A DNA stretch of 64,000 nucleotides from Desmodesmus armatus. Lineage: Eukaryota; Chlorophyta; Chlorophyceae; Sphaeropleales; Scenedesmaceae. Position 1 is the stretch's first letter. Every line of letters begins with the position of its first letter. The position numbers and the translations under genes are program-made. Below, piece after piece: positions 45,972 to 57,550 of the stretch. A model generated the notes under the pieces. That model was not told the DNA's origin. It saw only the letters and a program-made list of their open reading frames with translations, and did no database searches. The stretch is from NCBI GenBank assembly GCA_007449985.2, contig VIIQ02000592.1, positions 496,001 through 560,000 on the forward strand. The letters run 5' to 3'.

Positions 45972-47840
45972 ATGAGTGCAAATGCACCTTCTCAGAGTGC
46001 TGCAGCAGGGTTGCTGCAGCTGCCAAACCCCTGTCTGCTGGCTGTGCTGCGCTGCTGTGACACCCACGGTGTCTGCAGCGCAGCCAGGGCCCACAGCAGG
46101 CTGCACCAGGCAGCAGTCGCCGCTCTAACCAGCATTACGCTGGATGCGTGGAGGCAGGTCTGTTACAAGGTCCGCAACCAGCAGCTGCGCCTGGACAGCC
46201 TAGTGGACGTGTACCTCCCTCGGCACGGTCAGCATGTGGACAGCATCAGCCTTGGAGCAGGCCAACTGCAGCAGCTGCCAGCAACCCTGACGCAGCTAAC
46301 CAGCTTCACAGCAAGGTGCGTAAGCATGCAGCTGCTGCCTGGCTGCGGCTTCCAGGGCGTGCTGGGTGCTGCTGCGACCCCTCCCCTAAAGCAGCTGCGG
46401 CTGAATGAGTGCATCCTCACGATGGACTTTGTGGAGGGGCTGACAGCAGCACTGGCCTTGCTGCCTGGGCTGGAGCACCTCGGCCTCATCAACAATAGCA
46501 ACATGATAACAGAGAAGGAGATAGCAGCCGGAGGGGGTGTGTTGCGGAAGCTGTCGCAGCTGACATACCTTGAGCTCAGGGGCGTGTGGCAGGAGGCGGC
46601 TGATCATGTTGACTTGGATGGTACCCCAATCTACACGGGCGATTTCGTGCCCTTTGACCTGTTCAAGCTGCAGCACCTGACCGCACTCACACGGCTTGCT
46701 GACCTGCGGTTGAAGCTGCCAAGCACTGGCTGCAGCATCACCGCCAGCATGCTGTCAAGCTCATAGCGCCTCACACACCTGCAGCTGGAGACAAAAAGCA
46801 GGGGTGAGTTCTGTTGTGAGCCAGGTGCCCTGGCTGGCAAGACCCTGCTGCAGCACCTAGAGCTGAGGTGCTGCTACATGGCCGGGCGTGCGCCAGGATT
46901 AGCGCAGCTGCTGTCTGAGCTGCAGCAGCTGCAGCAGCTGACGTGCTTGATCATCAAGCGCGGCTTGTACGAGCAAGAGGGCGGCCCCCCGGCAGCAGCC
47001 TACTCAGCGCTGACAGCCAGCAGCAAGCTGCAGCGCCTCGATGTCAGCGACGGCAGTTTCAAAGCAGGAGTGTGGCAGCACGTGTTCCCTGCTGGCAGGC
47101 AGCTGCCACACCTGCAGGACGTTGACATCTCAGGATGCTCAGGGTGCCCCTTCACAGCTGCTGCCAGTAGCAGCCTTGTCAGCTGCTGCCCTGGGCTGCA
47201 GGCACTCAATGTGCGGCGCTTGCCATGCAGCACGGGGCTGGGTGTGCTGGAGGGGCTGAGCAGTCTGAGCTTCCTGTCCCTGCAGCCTCCTGCTGGCTCA
47301 GCAGAGGAATGGGACGAAGCAGTGGAGGGGGTGTGCCAGCTGACAGGGCTGCGGGAGCTTGAGTTACGGGCGCCCTCCAGTGCCCCGAAGGGGCTGCCGC
47401 TGCAGCTGACACAGCTGCAGCAGCTCACATACCTCTACTACTCACGCCGGTACTACAAGAAATGTTTCTGCTGCGAGGTGAGCACCTGTTGGTTCACAGA
47501 TTCACCAGGTGTATCCGCCTCTGGTTGCTGTCATAGTGTACTGTTGGTTTGTTTGATGCTGCATGCATTACGGTGTGGGTTGCTGATGGTTGGCAGCACC
47601 ATCCATATATCATGCGGGTCTGGGTGTTTGGTGCGCCTATGGCTCTTTGGCATGTTGCTGTTGCTATGCTCTTTTGCCCTGCTTTGCTTTTTTGTTGCTG
47701 TTGTGCCTTCCACTCCTGCGCTGCTGCTGGTGCTGCACTTGGGCTTGCCTGTTGGTGTGCAGGGCCCTGGTGAAGAGCCTGTGTGGCGCCAATTGTTGAA
47801 GCACCAACCGGACCACAGCGACACATCAGACTCTGCTTGA
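45972..47840 (+). pseudogene. F-box-like leucine-rich-repeat gene with one premature TAG
   Basis: Exons 45,972-47,477 and 47,763-47,840 (GAG/GTGAGC, TGTGCAG/GGC) would give 527 residues like the intact paralogue at 51.7 kb, starting MSANAPSQSAAAGLLQLPNP against MTADASSQSAAAGMLQLPDP. The N-terminal LPNPCLLAVLRCC is F-box-like, and LRRs with L-x-x-L-x-L spacing fill the rest. Codon 265 is TAG (46,764-46,766) where the paralogue has CAG (52,411-52,413). The frame is otherwise fully open on both sides, so this is a single, probably young nonsense change (C to T), an assembly error, or a read-through site. TAG is used as a normal stop in two other genes here, so a changed code is unlikely. A shortened 264-residue product is possible. 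Confidence 0.75.
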
Positions 47841-48785
47841 GGCCCAACGGGCAGCTGCAGCACTGGCGGGATGACAGCGCAGGCGTGTTGTAGCTGGGTA
47901 TGGACACTCAACATGAGCCTGAAATGAGCTGCCGCATGTCAGCGCAGTTAGGCTTATGGTGTTGTGCTGGCTGCATGTTTGAGTAGCACTACGGCTGCTG
48001 CTGCTGCTGCTGCTACGCCTGCCATGCTGCCGGGCATGTATGCATATGGTTGGTGAGTGGCAGTGCCATCAGGCACCGGCTGTTCTGCACAGCAACAATT
48101 GGGTTGCAATGCACTGAAATTGGATGGCACTGCTGATGGCACTGGAACTTTTGAGGGCAGGCACCATGAAGCAGTGGGGTCTTCAATGCATGCGCGTGGT
48201 TCTGCGTGGGCATGGTGCATTGCAAGGGCTGGGTGTGACATGTCTGTCGCAGCTGTGCTGCATGCTCATCATGCGGCGGCCGCACAGCCGCAGACATGAC
48301 AGCAATGGCCACAACTAGGTTGTCATTGTGCAAAGAACAGGCTGACAGCATCAACATTGCTATCGAGTCATGCCGGATGTCTGGCAATACACAAATGCAA
48401 TAGCTGACATGCCGGATGTCTGGCAATACACAAATGCAATAGCTACCCTGAGGGCAGGCATCCCATGCAGTGCAGCAGATCCAATCCAGACTAGCTACAC
48501 TTCATGCAGCAAATCTGCATGCCTCTTGAGACTGGTTTGTCACAGTGGTGCCCACACCCACTGGTCCACCTACAACATTCAAACATGGCTCAACCGAACA
48601 GCATCCTTTCTGTTAGGCAGCAGCTTGCAGCACAGGAAGCGACTTTGACAAAGGACAACATGACGAAAGGACAGCCATAACTGACTGGCCACTGCCGACT
48701 GCAGCTTAGCCCCCACATGGGGTGCATCACTGCCCCTTAAAGCTGTTGCACGAGCCTAAGGCAGCCCAACACCGCAGCAAGCTGA
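47841..48785. other. Intergenic region between two convergent genes
   Basis: The LRR copy ends at 47,840 and the minus-strand gene ends at 48,786. There is a CTG run at 47,995-48,013. A 38-base block beginning TGCCGGATGTCTGGCAATAC is present twice, from 48,371 and 48,410 (period 39). No gene is supported. Confidence 0.55.
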
Positions 48786-50029
48786 TCAGTCTGTTGTTGG
48801 GGTGGGGGTCCCCAGCACTGCCTGCTTGGCATCCTCACTGCAGACCATGGGACCCAGCACAACATATGCTTCGTACGTTTGCAGTCCCAGCTTGAGACGA
48901 TGATTCAGGATGTCAACTTCCGTAGGTATCCTCCCCTGCAGCTCCGTTGTGCAGCCCAAGAGGTCCTGCACCACCTCTGCTCTGAACTTTAAGGGCTGCC
49001 GGAGCTTTTCAGGAAGGTCAGTAGGCACCAATGCAGTCGACACGGCGCATGCTGTGAATGAGCAGGGCTGTGTGATCAGGTGGTTGAGCAGCAGCGTCTC
49101 CTGCAGGCTCCTGTAGCCGGCTGCTGCATCTATCACGCGGGAGGACAGCACAGGGCGCATGGCACCATACAGCAAGGACTGTTCAAAACATGTCTGCATG
49201 CGGATGAACCCCTGCACAGCCTCTGCCGCAGCCGACAGCTCCAGCTTGTAGGCTGCATACAGCAGCGCCTCCGTCTGTGCCTGCACCTGCTGCACCAGCG
49301 CAGCCTTAGCAGGGGCGTCAGCTGTGCTGAAGGTTGCCAACAGCTCGACACCTTGTGACTCTGTGATCTTGGCCAGCTTGGTGCTGCTGCTACTGCTAAA
49401 ATCCCAGTAGTTAGGCGTCCTGATACTCAGGGCCAGTGGTGGCCCTGTTGGCGGCTGCACATGCAGGCTGAGGTCGCCAATGCCCGCAGCACAGGCACGC
49501 AGCAGGGGGCTGGTGGAGCCGACCGCGTCAGCAAACAGCAGCAGTTGCGTTATAGCAGCAAAGGTGGTGACGCCTGCAGCTGCCTGTGCTGGGGCCTGCT
49601 GCTCTGGCTCGCCTTGCTGCTTGCGGTGATTGGCTGGCACCTCCTGCTGCGGCTGTGGTGCCTCCTGGAATGTTTCGCCACGGACATGCTGGTATGCGCT
49701 GTTCAGGTAGGCGATGACCGTGGAGTGCTGCACAGGCTGGCCCTCAATCTGCACAGCATCCGAAAGTGCAGGCAGTGGAGGAAGGCGTCAAAGGCGTGGT
49801 TCGTTGTGCTGCATAAGCCTCCGTGCGTTGGGTGTATGGACAAACAGTCAGGACTCACAAGCAGCTTGCTGAGGTCCCAGCACAGTGCATCAGCTGGGAG
49901 GCCTCGGGTACAGGCGGACAGGATAATTGTCGCGTGCCCTATACCAGGGACGCTAACCAGAGTAGAGTACTGTCGGGGGCTTGGGGAACAGTTATATAGC
50001 CGTCCTTGCCGACGTAGGACCTGACTCAT
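48786..50029 (-). CDS. Unknown algal protein, possibly BTB-like
   Basis: Exons 49,859-50,029 and 48,786-49,748 (CTT/GTGAGT; GTGCAG/ATT, phase 0) give 377 residues. The first part reads VPGIGHATIILSACTRGLPA then DALCWDLSKLL/IEGQPVQHSTVIAYLNSAY. From memory of green-algal predictions this resembles the start of an expanded family sometimes annotated BTB-like, but I cannot verify it. A Gln/Pro-rich linker follows (about residues 80-120), then helical segments (ITQLLLFADAVGSTSPLLRA; AALVQQVQAQTEALLYAAYK). There is no membrane segment or signal. The start is uncertain, because a candidate LTR end lies directly upstream at 50,030 and may have replaced the true 5' end or promoter. Confidence 0.65.
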
Positions 50030-50414
50030 TGACGGGTGACAGCGGGTGTCCCCGTCAACAGTTCACCAAGGTCCATCAAAGCCCCTGTTACCAACAGTAT
50101 GTACGTCGTTCTGTACTACAGGCTGGGCCTAGGGCGTCCCCTTAGCCTCTGTCAACGTATCCACGTGACAACTCTCCCCCACCTAGCTTCCAACGTCCTC
50201 GTTGGTAACCAGTAGACCCACTCCATCAGGGTAGATGGTGCGCGCAGCAGGTAAACCGGTAAACCACGCTAGGGGTGAATGCCTGTACAACCAAGATGCG
50301 GGGATGCTTCGCTCTCCCCCAGCTGCGGACACTGTTATGCCTCTTTAGCAACTAGTGTCAACCCATTGGGGCACAGTCCTTGTACTTTTGTGGCCACATG
50401 GTGTCACTGATACA
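50030..50414 (-). mobile_element. Candidate LTR of a Ty3-type retrotransposon
   Basis: On the minus strand, TGTATCAGTGACACC begins at 50,414 and is directly preceded by a purine-rich tract (CCTGGGGTGG), as expected of a polypurine tract next to a 3' LTR. It lies downstream of the integrase/chromodomain frame that ends at 50,522. The far edge is less sure; a CA end on the minus strand at 50,030 would give 385 bases. No second LTR is present in the window. Confidence 0.4.
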
Positions 50415-50521
50415 CCACCCCAGGGTTAGTCACAACGCATACCAGCCCACACCACCATATCACAGGCTGCCAGACCGGCGCTCAAGCCACACAGGGCGCA
50501 CACACCACAGAGTGGCGGGCT

Positions 50522-51244
50522 TCAACCTGTGTGACGAGCACACGCAGCCTGATATGCCTGTAACACAGTGGGGCAGTCCCGAAGCAACTGCTTCTCTGGC
50601 ACCCATGCGTTGTACTCTGGTCCGAGGTCGGCATACTTCACTAAGTATGAGGTCAATATCCTATTTCCCCGACCTCCAACACGCCTTTCCCGGTGTGCTA
50701 GTATCGTGTCCACTTGATAACCCAGCTCGCCAGTCAGATCGATGACTTCCGGCAACGCCGGGTAGCGACCGTCACTACGGTACGGCTTCAGCAGCGAGAC
50801 GTGGAACACATCAATGATCTTTAGCTTAGCAGGCAGCTTAAGCTTATACGCAACCTCACCGATGCGCTGCATGATCTTGAAGGGGCCGACATACCGCGGC
50901 AGGAGCTTCCTGGTCCCAGGGTGTTTCAGTGTGAGATTCTTTGTGTTCAACCACACCATATCGTCTGGTGCAAACACAACGTCCCTCCTGCCTGCATTGG
51001 CCAACGCCTTTTGCCGGTCCTGAGCTGCAGCCAGCAGCTGTTTAGCCTCCCTTACAGCAGCCTGCACTCCTAGTGAGAACTGCTTGGCAGCCGGCACTGT
51101 GCTGTCATGTTTCATAGACACAGGTGTCAGCGGATGCCGCCCATAGTTCAAGAAGAAGGGGGTGTTGCCCACCGACTCCTGATATGAGTTGTTGATGGCA
51201 AATTCAACCATAGCCAGGTGTGTGTCCCAGTCATCCAACCTGAG
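50522..51244 (-). mobile_element. Ty3/chromovirus retrotransposon fragment: integrase C-terminus and chromodomain
   Basis: The minus frame encodes DDWDTHLAMVEFAINNSYQE then VGNTPFFLNYGRHP, the end of the integrase core. It continues through a GPFKIMQRIGEVAYKLKLP segment with DVFHVSLLKPY, and ends in a chromodomain (YLVKYADLGPEYNAWVPEKQ). All are hallmarks of chromoviral Ty3 elements. Gag, protease, reverse transcriptase, RNase H and the integrase N-terminus are missing; homology stops abruptly near 51,244, so the copy is 5' truncated or the rest was deleted. The remaining frame has no stop, which suggests a fairly young insertion. It sits between the two LRR copies. Confidence 0.9.
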
Positions 51245-51693
51245 ACAGCAGCTGCAGATCAACACCATGGATAGTCTTTGCACCTTCTAGCTGAATGCTG
51301 ATGATGGAGCGCTCCTCCTCCTGAAGTGCGTCATGAGATCTGGTCCCGCTCATTCTGTGTGCTGATGAATTCTAGTGCAACAAAGTACAAACACCTGTGA
51401 TTGTTGATAATATTGAAGACGGATATATATGAGACGTTGCTTCGTTGCCTCTACTTGAACAAGCGTGGACAGGTTTTGTTCATGGATTGAACATGAAAAC
51501 CAAATTGCCAGCTGAACGGTATGTAGCGTCTCTGTCAGGGACTGGAACTGAATGAAGGCGCAACGCACCGTTTACACTCGGTTGGCCTTGAAGACTAACA
51601 AGCATCTCTCTGCATTTGAACTGACTCCTGATCTGAGCACACTACTCACCGCAGCGGTCTCACCACTGTGCTTCCTCGAGTTCCACGTCGTCG

Positions 51694-53773
51694 ATGACCG
51701 CAGATGCATCTTCTCAGAGTGCTGCAGCAGGGATGCTGCAGCTGCCAGACCCCTGTCTGCTGGCGGTGCTGCGCTGCTGTGACACCCACGGTGTCTGCAG
51801 CGCAGCCAGGGCCCACAGCAGGCTGCACCAGGCAGCTATCGTGGCTCTCACCAGCGTTACAGTGGATGCACGGCAGGGTGGCAATCGGCAGTTGCGGTTG
51901 CACAGCCTAGTGGATCTGTACCTCATCCGGCGCGGTCAGTACATCGACAGCCTTAGCCTTAGTGCAGGACATGGCATGACCCTGACGCAGCTGCCGACTA
52001 CCCTCACCAAGCTCACCAGCCTGACAGCATGGGAGATGGACCTGCAGCTGCTTCCTGGCTGTGGGAAACGGGGCGTGCTGGGCGCGCCTGTCACCCCTCC
52101 CCTCAAGCGGCTGCAGCTGAATAGGTGCCACATTGAAAACTATACTGGGGAGGGGCTGACAGCAGCGCTGGCGCTGCTGCCTGACCTAGAGCACCTAGGC
52201 CTCGCTAGCAATGAAAACTTGAATTGGAGGCGTGGGCTGGCACTCAGTGGGGATGCGTTGCAGAAGCTGCCACAGCTAACGTACCTAGAGGTCAGCAACG
52301 TTCGCATGGGGCTGCAGCATGTTACTGCGCTCACACGGCTGGTAGACCTGCGGCTGTTCCTGCCGGGCGGCAGAGGCTGTGACGTCACGGCTGGCATGCT
52401 GTCAAGCGCACAGCAGCTCACACACCTGCAGCTGCAGACAGGCGAGTCCTTTGGGTTTGAGCCCTTTGGGTTTGAGCCAGGTGCCCTGGCTGGCAAGACC
52501 CTGCTGCAGCACCTGGAGCTGCAGCACTGTCACATGCCTGGGGGTGCGTCAGGGGTAGCACAGCTGCTGTCTGAGCTGCCCAAGCTGCAGCAGCTGACAA
52601 GCCTAGTACTCAGCCGCAGCTTGAAGGCTCCCGCCACACCAGCAGCAGCCTACTCAGCGCTAACAGCCAGCAGCAAGCTGCAGCGCCTTGACATCAGGGA
52701 GTGCAGGATACCAGCAGGAGTGTGGCAGCACATGTTCCCTGCTGGCTGGCAGCTGCCATACCTACGGGAGCTTGACATCTTGGGGGTCTCGGGCAGCATT
52801 CTAGAAGGCAGCCGCCTTGTCAGCTGCTGCCCTGGGCTGCAGTCACTCAACACGCGGTGTTCGGCATGCGGCAGCGAGCTGTTGGGTCTCCTGCAGGGGC
52901 TGAGCAGTTTAACCTCCCTGTCCCTGCAGCCTGCTGCAGACACAGCAGAGCAGTGGGTGCAGGCGGTGAAGGGGGTGTGTCAGCTGACAGGATTGCGGCA
53001 GCTGGAGTTGTGGGAGCCTTCTAGCACCAGGGAGTGGCTCCTGCTGCAGCTGACACAGCTGCAGCAACTGACGCACCTTCACCTGCGACGGCCGTGCAGC
53101 TCTACAGAAGCGATGCAACAGCAGCAGCGAGCGAGCGGCCAACACTTGGATGTGTCTCTGCACTGTGCGGTGAGTCCCAACGTGTCGTACTGCACACTTC
53201 ACTACACGCCACGTGGCATCCGCAATAGTGTGGCACCCTGTCGGACTGCTTGAAGCTGTGTAGTATGTGTGTGAGTGCACATGCACAGAGTGCGTGGCTC
53301 TGTCTCAGCTTTGGGTGGCTTTTTCTCAGCTGTCCATGATTCTGTCTCAGCTTTGCGTAGCTCTGTCTCAGCTGAGACATGGCATGTTGCATTCTTGGGC
53401 AGTCCCGTATACCCTTGCCATTGCTAGCTGATAGATGTCCGACATCTAGTTCAAAATTGGCACCTGCTGTGCTTCTGCGGCCCTGCTGGTTTTTGCTGCT
53501 GCTCTGCGTGCTGCTGTTGTTGTTCCTGCTGCTGTTGTCTCATGCTGTGTTTGTGAGACAGTGCCCGGAACCGGGGAGGTAGCAAGATTTCCTGTAGAGA
53601 CACTGGGAACACACAAAGATGGGAACACAGAACACAATGCTGTGTTTGTTGTGCAGGCCCCTGGTGACACGCCTGTGTGGCGCCAAATGCTGCAACACCA
53701 TTTCGGCATCAGAGTTCAGCTGGGCCGGCACGCTGTGCAGCAGATCAGGGCAGCCACGATGCCTAGCTGGTAG
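51694..53773 (+). CDS. F-box-like leucine-rich-repeat protein, intact copy
   Basis: Exons 51,694-53,169 and 53,657-53,773 (GCG/GTGAGT; GTGCAG/GCC, phase 0) give 530 residues ending in TAG. The N terminus after MTADASSQSAAAG has LPDPCLLAVLRCCDTHGVCS and then AARAHSRLH, an F-box-like helix pair. About ten degenerate LRRs follow (for example LQKLPQLTYLEVSNVRM, LAGKTLLQHLELQHCHM). Known biology: F-box/LRR proteins act as substrate receptors of SCF ubiquitin ligases, but the F-box here is weak, so this is inference. The second exon adds a short tail (VWRQMLQHHF) shared with the 47.8 kb copy. TGTAA at 53,839-53,843, 66 bases after the stop, fits a poly(A) signal. The two LRR genes arose by duplication that included upstream sequence. 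Confidence 0.85.
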
Positions 53774-54354
53774 TACAGCTATCAGCATATCCGGCGTTGG
53801 GTGCAGTTTCTAAATGCAGCACAATTATTGCCCGGCAATGTAACACAGTCTCATGGCACCCCTCCACTGTGTCATGCAGGTGGATCATATTAGCAAACCC
53901 TTGAATGGTGCAATACTCTGCACAGTGGTAAATTGCATCACCTGAACCACGACCATTCACACACGGCGCTCAAGACAGGTAGCCTGCAGGTTTTGTGTTT
54001 GCATGCACAACACCTGCATAGCAGTGAGCACATGTGGGCCTTGCAAAACGACCCACAGGCACAATCGGTACAACAACTGTCACCTGTCTTGCTTTGCTCT
54101 GAACATTACTTGCTCCCAATCAACAGCCTCGGCAATGGATGTCATAACAATCCAGCCATCAATATAACAGCATAAACAACACGCAAACAACACCCCCCCC
54201 CATGTGGCATTCCACCAGCCTGTACAACTTGACAAGTGATGACAACTTAGCAGGGAAACTTCACTGCCATGAGAGGCCACAACCCCAACCAAAGTACCCA
54301 ACACAACCGACTGCAACTCACGCTGCAACACAACAACGACGAACTGCAATCAAC
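53774..54354. other. 3' regions of two convergent genes
   Basis: Between the LRR gene (plus) and the membrane-protein gene (minus). Apart from the TGTAA at 53,839 and a C8 run at 54,192, nothing is recognised. Confidence 0.5.
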
Positions 54355-57300
54355 TCAGCTGCTGCCTGCTGCTGACTGCCCGTTCACTGCACCAGCAGAC
54401 CCCGCCCCTGCAGCACCAGCAGCACCAGCACCAGCAGCGCCCCCACTCCCACCCACCCCAAACATGCCCAGCAATTTGGCCCATACAGCCGCCAGCACTG
54501 CCTGCACTGCCGCCACAGCCCCCACAATCCCTCCCCAGATGCCTGCAACAAAGTCTCCCAGCACGGTGCGCACGCTGAACATCTGCTCATGCAGGACCTG
54601 CTGCAGGTTGGCCATATGTCCTGCAGGGCCCTGGCGTGCTGGCACCGCCGGCAAGTCTGCTGCTGCAGCTGCCGCAGCTGCTTGCCCGTCCGAAATGTCC
54701 TGGTAAGCTGTCGCCATGGCTGCTGCAGCTGCTGCCCTGCTCTCTGCATCTGCTACCATCTCAACTGCCCTATTCATTCGCTTGACAGCAGCAGCCATAG
54801 CCTCGTCAGCTGCACGCTCCAGGGCAGACTGCGCAGGACAGCAGCAGTACAGCAGGCAGCGTAGCAGTATGCATGTGGGTGCATATAGGAACTTCCCATT
54901 GAAAGCAACCTATAGTCAGCTCATCAACAGGAGAGGTGACAGCAGCTGCACCACTACTTGCTAACACAGCTGCGGGGGTTGCAGCAGTAGGCGCTAGTGC
55001 AGCCCCCTGCATTCAGCACGACCTCAAAAAGCCAGTGTTGTGGGCAGGGGCGAGAGCACCTTTGCTTCAACAACGGGTCACTTTGTCACTGCTGCAACTC
55101 TCACACCTTGTACACACCATGTGTACACTGTGAGAAAGTTGCAGCAGTGACAACGTGAGCCGCTGTTGAAGCTAAGGTGCTATCGCCAGCTTGGTTTTGA
55201 CTCCTGGCGCTGCACAACCTCAAAAAGCCAGTGTTGTGGGCAGGGGCGAGAGCACCTTTGCTTCAACAACGGGTCACTTTGTCACTGCTGCAACTCTCAC
55301 ACCTTGTACACACCATGTGTACACTGTGAGAAAGTTGCAGCAGTGACAACGTGAGCCGCTGTTGAAGCTAAGGTGCTATCGCCAGCTTGGTTTTGACTCC
55401 TGGCGCTGCACAACCTCAAAAAGCCAGTGTTGTGGGCAGGGGCGAGAGCACCTTTGCTTCAACAACGGGTCACTTTGTCACTGCTGCAACTTTCACACCT
55501 TGTACACACCATGTGTACACTGTGAGAAAGTTGCAGCAGTGACAAAGTGAGCCGTTGTTGAAGCTAAGGTGCTCTCGCCCAGTTTGGTTCACTTCCTGCA
55601 TAGGAATTCACTATCCTACCGCAACAGGCCACGGTACCACCATCACAGGACGTTTCTGATAATGTTTCTGATTGCCGTAGTTTGCAGGGAGCACAGACCA
55701 CAGCGTTGCTAAGCCACTATGGGTGAACATCGGCGCTGTTGTTGGCAGCTGACTGATAAACAGCTGACTGATAAACAAACAGGCTCTGCGCACACACCTG
55801 CACAGCCGCTGCCGCGGCAGCCGCTTGCTCTGCCGCCTCTGCTGCTCTACTAGCCGCACTGCTGGCTGCTGCTGAGTAGGCGGCCGCCCGCTGTGAGGCC
55901 TCCATGGCTGCCCCACTGGCCCGCATGGCAATGTGTGCACGCTCACGCATGCTGGGCAGCGAGGGGTCTGTCGGGAGGGCTGCTAGCTCAGCCTGGGTGA
56001 CTGCCTTGGCTGGTGGCTCAACCTGCAGGACATGCGGCACACATACAGAGAGGAGTTGAGGGTTGCGCGCATTGCTGGTGCTGTATACTTGCTGCTGCAA
56101 GACGGGTTGAGCTGCAATGCGAAGGTGGAAGGGGAGTGCCAGGCGTCAGGCGCCTGTGCCATGCGCGAGGGGGGGTTGCGCCTGCAACACCCGTCCTTCC
56201 CAATGCAGGCATCCTGGGCGTCATAATTGATATGCATATCACACCCGCTGCTGCAATTAAGTGCCTGGTCACCTGTATGGAGGGCAGCTCAGGGGGCTGC
56301 AAGGGGCCCGAGGCATCAGGCAGTGGTGCCAGGGGTGCTAGGTCCAACTGACCCAGCTCCCCACCAGCCCAAGGCTGCCCCGGCATGCTGCTGCTGAACC
56401 CTGCATCCAGGGGACTGGGCTGAGGGGCTCCAGGCACCCCCGCTGGTGCAGGGAGCTCAAAACTGGGGACCCTAAGACCCCTGCAGCAGCCCCCGCTGCT
56501 GCCACTGCTTCAGGGGCTGCAGTGCCTGCTTCGCTAGCTGCCGCGTCTGCCTGCTGCTTGCTTTGCTTGGTTTTGCGGCTCCTGCTGGACTTGCTGGGCT
56601 TGCTGCTGCTGGTGGCGGCAGCTGCGGGTGCTGCAGCTGGTGCGGCTGAGGTACTAGCAAGTGACTGACTGCTGGGGGTGCTGCTGGAGGGCCGCTGCAC
56701 TACTGCTGTGATTTGGGGCGCCTTGGGGCGCCGGCTGTGTTGGTACACACCTGGACACACAGCGGCAGCAGCAGTGGCGCTCGCAATAAATTGAGGCAGA
56801 TGGGACCTTTTGAAGGGCAGGGCATGGCATAATTGCGCAGCAGCTGGCTAATGCGTGCATGAATTGGTACAGGAGGCAGGGGCATGAGAGGCATGTGTGC
56901 AGAGGCCGTGGGGGCGCGGAAGGCTGCACGCAACACTTACTGAAGTAGTTAAGCACCCTGTAGGCACCAAATGACAGCAACAGGATGCCTCCAACCAGGC
57001 TAGCAAGACCTGCAGGGGCAGCATGCGTATGTGCAGTGAGTGGTGACACTAGTCGGGAATGCGTCACACAGCTGTTGTGGCATCAGCAAGCGAGGCAAAT
57101 GCGGCATGTCTGCCGCAGAGGGCTCGATCGCTGCCTGCAGCTGTCCACTTGGGCAGCAACAGAAAGTCAGCACCCACCCCAGTCAATGTCTCTCCAGCTA
57201 AATGGCTTCTGCCCCACCCAGTCTGTCTCCTCGCCCGTGCTTGTGCCCTCCCAGCTGGGGGACCCTGATGTGTCCCTAGCACCGGCAGGCTGCTGCTCCT

Positions 57301-57550
57301 GCTCTCCGTCTGTATGGGATGTGCCATTGGTTGAGGGAGTGACACTGGCTGGCTGCTTCAGGCCATCATCCGATGTGCCAGGTGCTGCTGATGAGGCCAG
57401 GTCCTGTGCATGAACATCTGCTTTCGCCAGGAAGGACACAGGTGGCCCCCGACAGCGCCTGGGAAATAGTTTTGCGTGTGTAAATGGGATATACGTCCGT
57501 GAGACAGACAACCGGGTCGGCTTTGCGGCCACGTCCCATGTTTTCTGCAT
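54355..57550 (-). CDS. Probable organellar membrane protein of unknown function
   Basis: Exons (minus): 57,178-57,550, 56,941-57,009, 56,273-56,750, 55,798-56,022 and 54,355-54,828, about 540 residues. Splice sites fit (G/GTGGGT, A/GTAAGT, CAG/GTGACC, CAG/GTGTGT), and phases agree except inside the third exon, where the frame must shift near 56,460. The N terminus (MQKTWDVAAKPTRLSVSRTY...KLFPRRCRG) is basic and hydroxylated, as in chloroplast or mitochondrial transit peptides. A membrane segment is spread over exon 2 (LASLVGGILLLSFGAYRVLN). A Ser/Lys/Ala-rich linker and long Ala-rich helices follow, then a second hydrophobic segment (FVAGIWGGIVGAVAAVQAVL) and a Gly/Ala tail. No family is recognised. 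Intron 4 (54,829-55,797) carries three tandem hairpins. Confidence 0.68.
55022..55590. repeat. Three tandem 196-bp units, each a long near-perfect hairpin
   Basis: Units start at 55,022, 55,218 and 55,414 (CCTCAAAAAGCCAGTGTTGT) and are almost identical. Within each, about 138 bases fold back on themselves (55,050-55,187, 55,246-55,383, 55,442-55,580): the left arm starts GCGAGAGCACC and runs through CACTGCTGCAACT, the loop is in GTACACACCATGTGTAC, which is itself palindromic, and the right arm ends GGTGCTNTCGC. Arms are about 65 bases; those of the third unit differ at only a few places. It lies in an intron of the minus-strand membrane-protein gene. Confidence 0.95.

Noticed and set aside
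46764..46766. Reassigned genetic code with TAG read as glutamine
   Set aside because: TAG is the natural stop of the paralogous LRR gene (53,771-53,773) and of the CBM20 gene (61,423-61,425), and no other in-frame TAG occurs in confident exons.
48371..48447. The 39-base doublet as a regulatory element
   Set aside because: Two copies in an intergenic region between gene ends, with no palindrome or known motif; listed only as a repeat in the spacer entry.
55022..55590. CRISPR-like array
   Set aside because: The units are 196 bp, adjacent and nearly identical throughout, without unique spacers, and the context is a eukaryotic intron.
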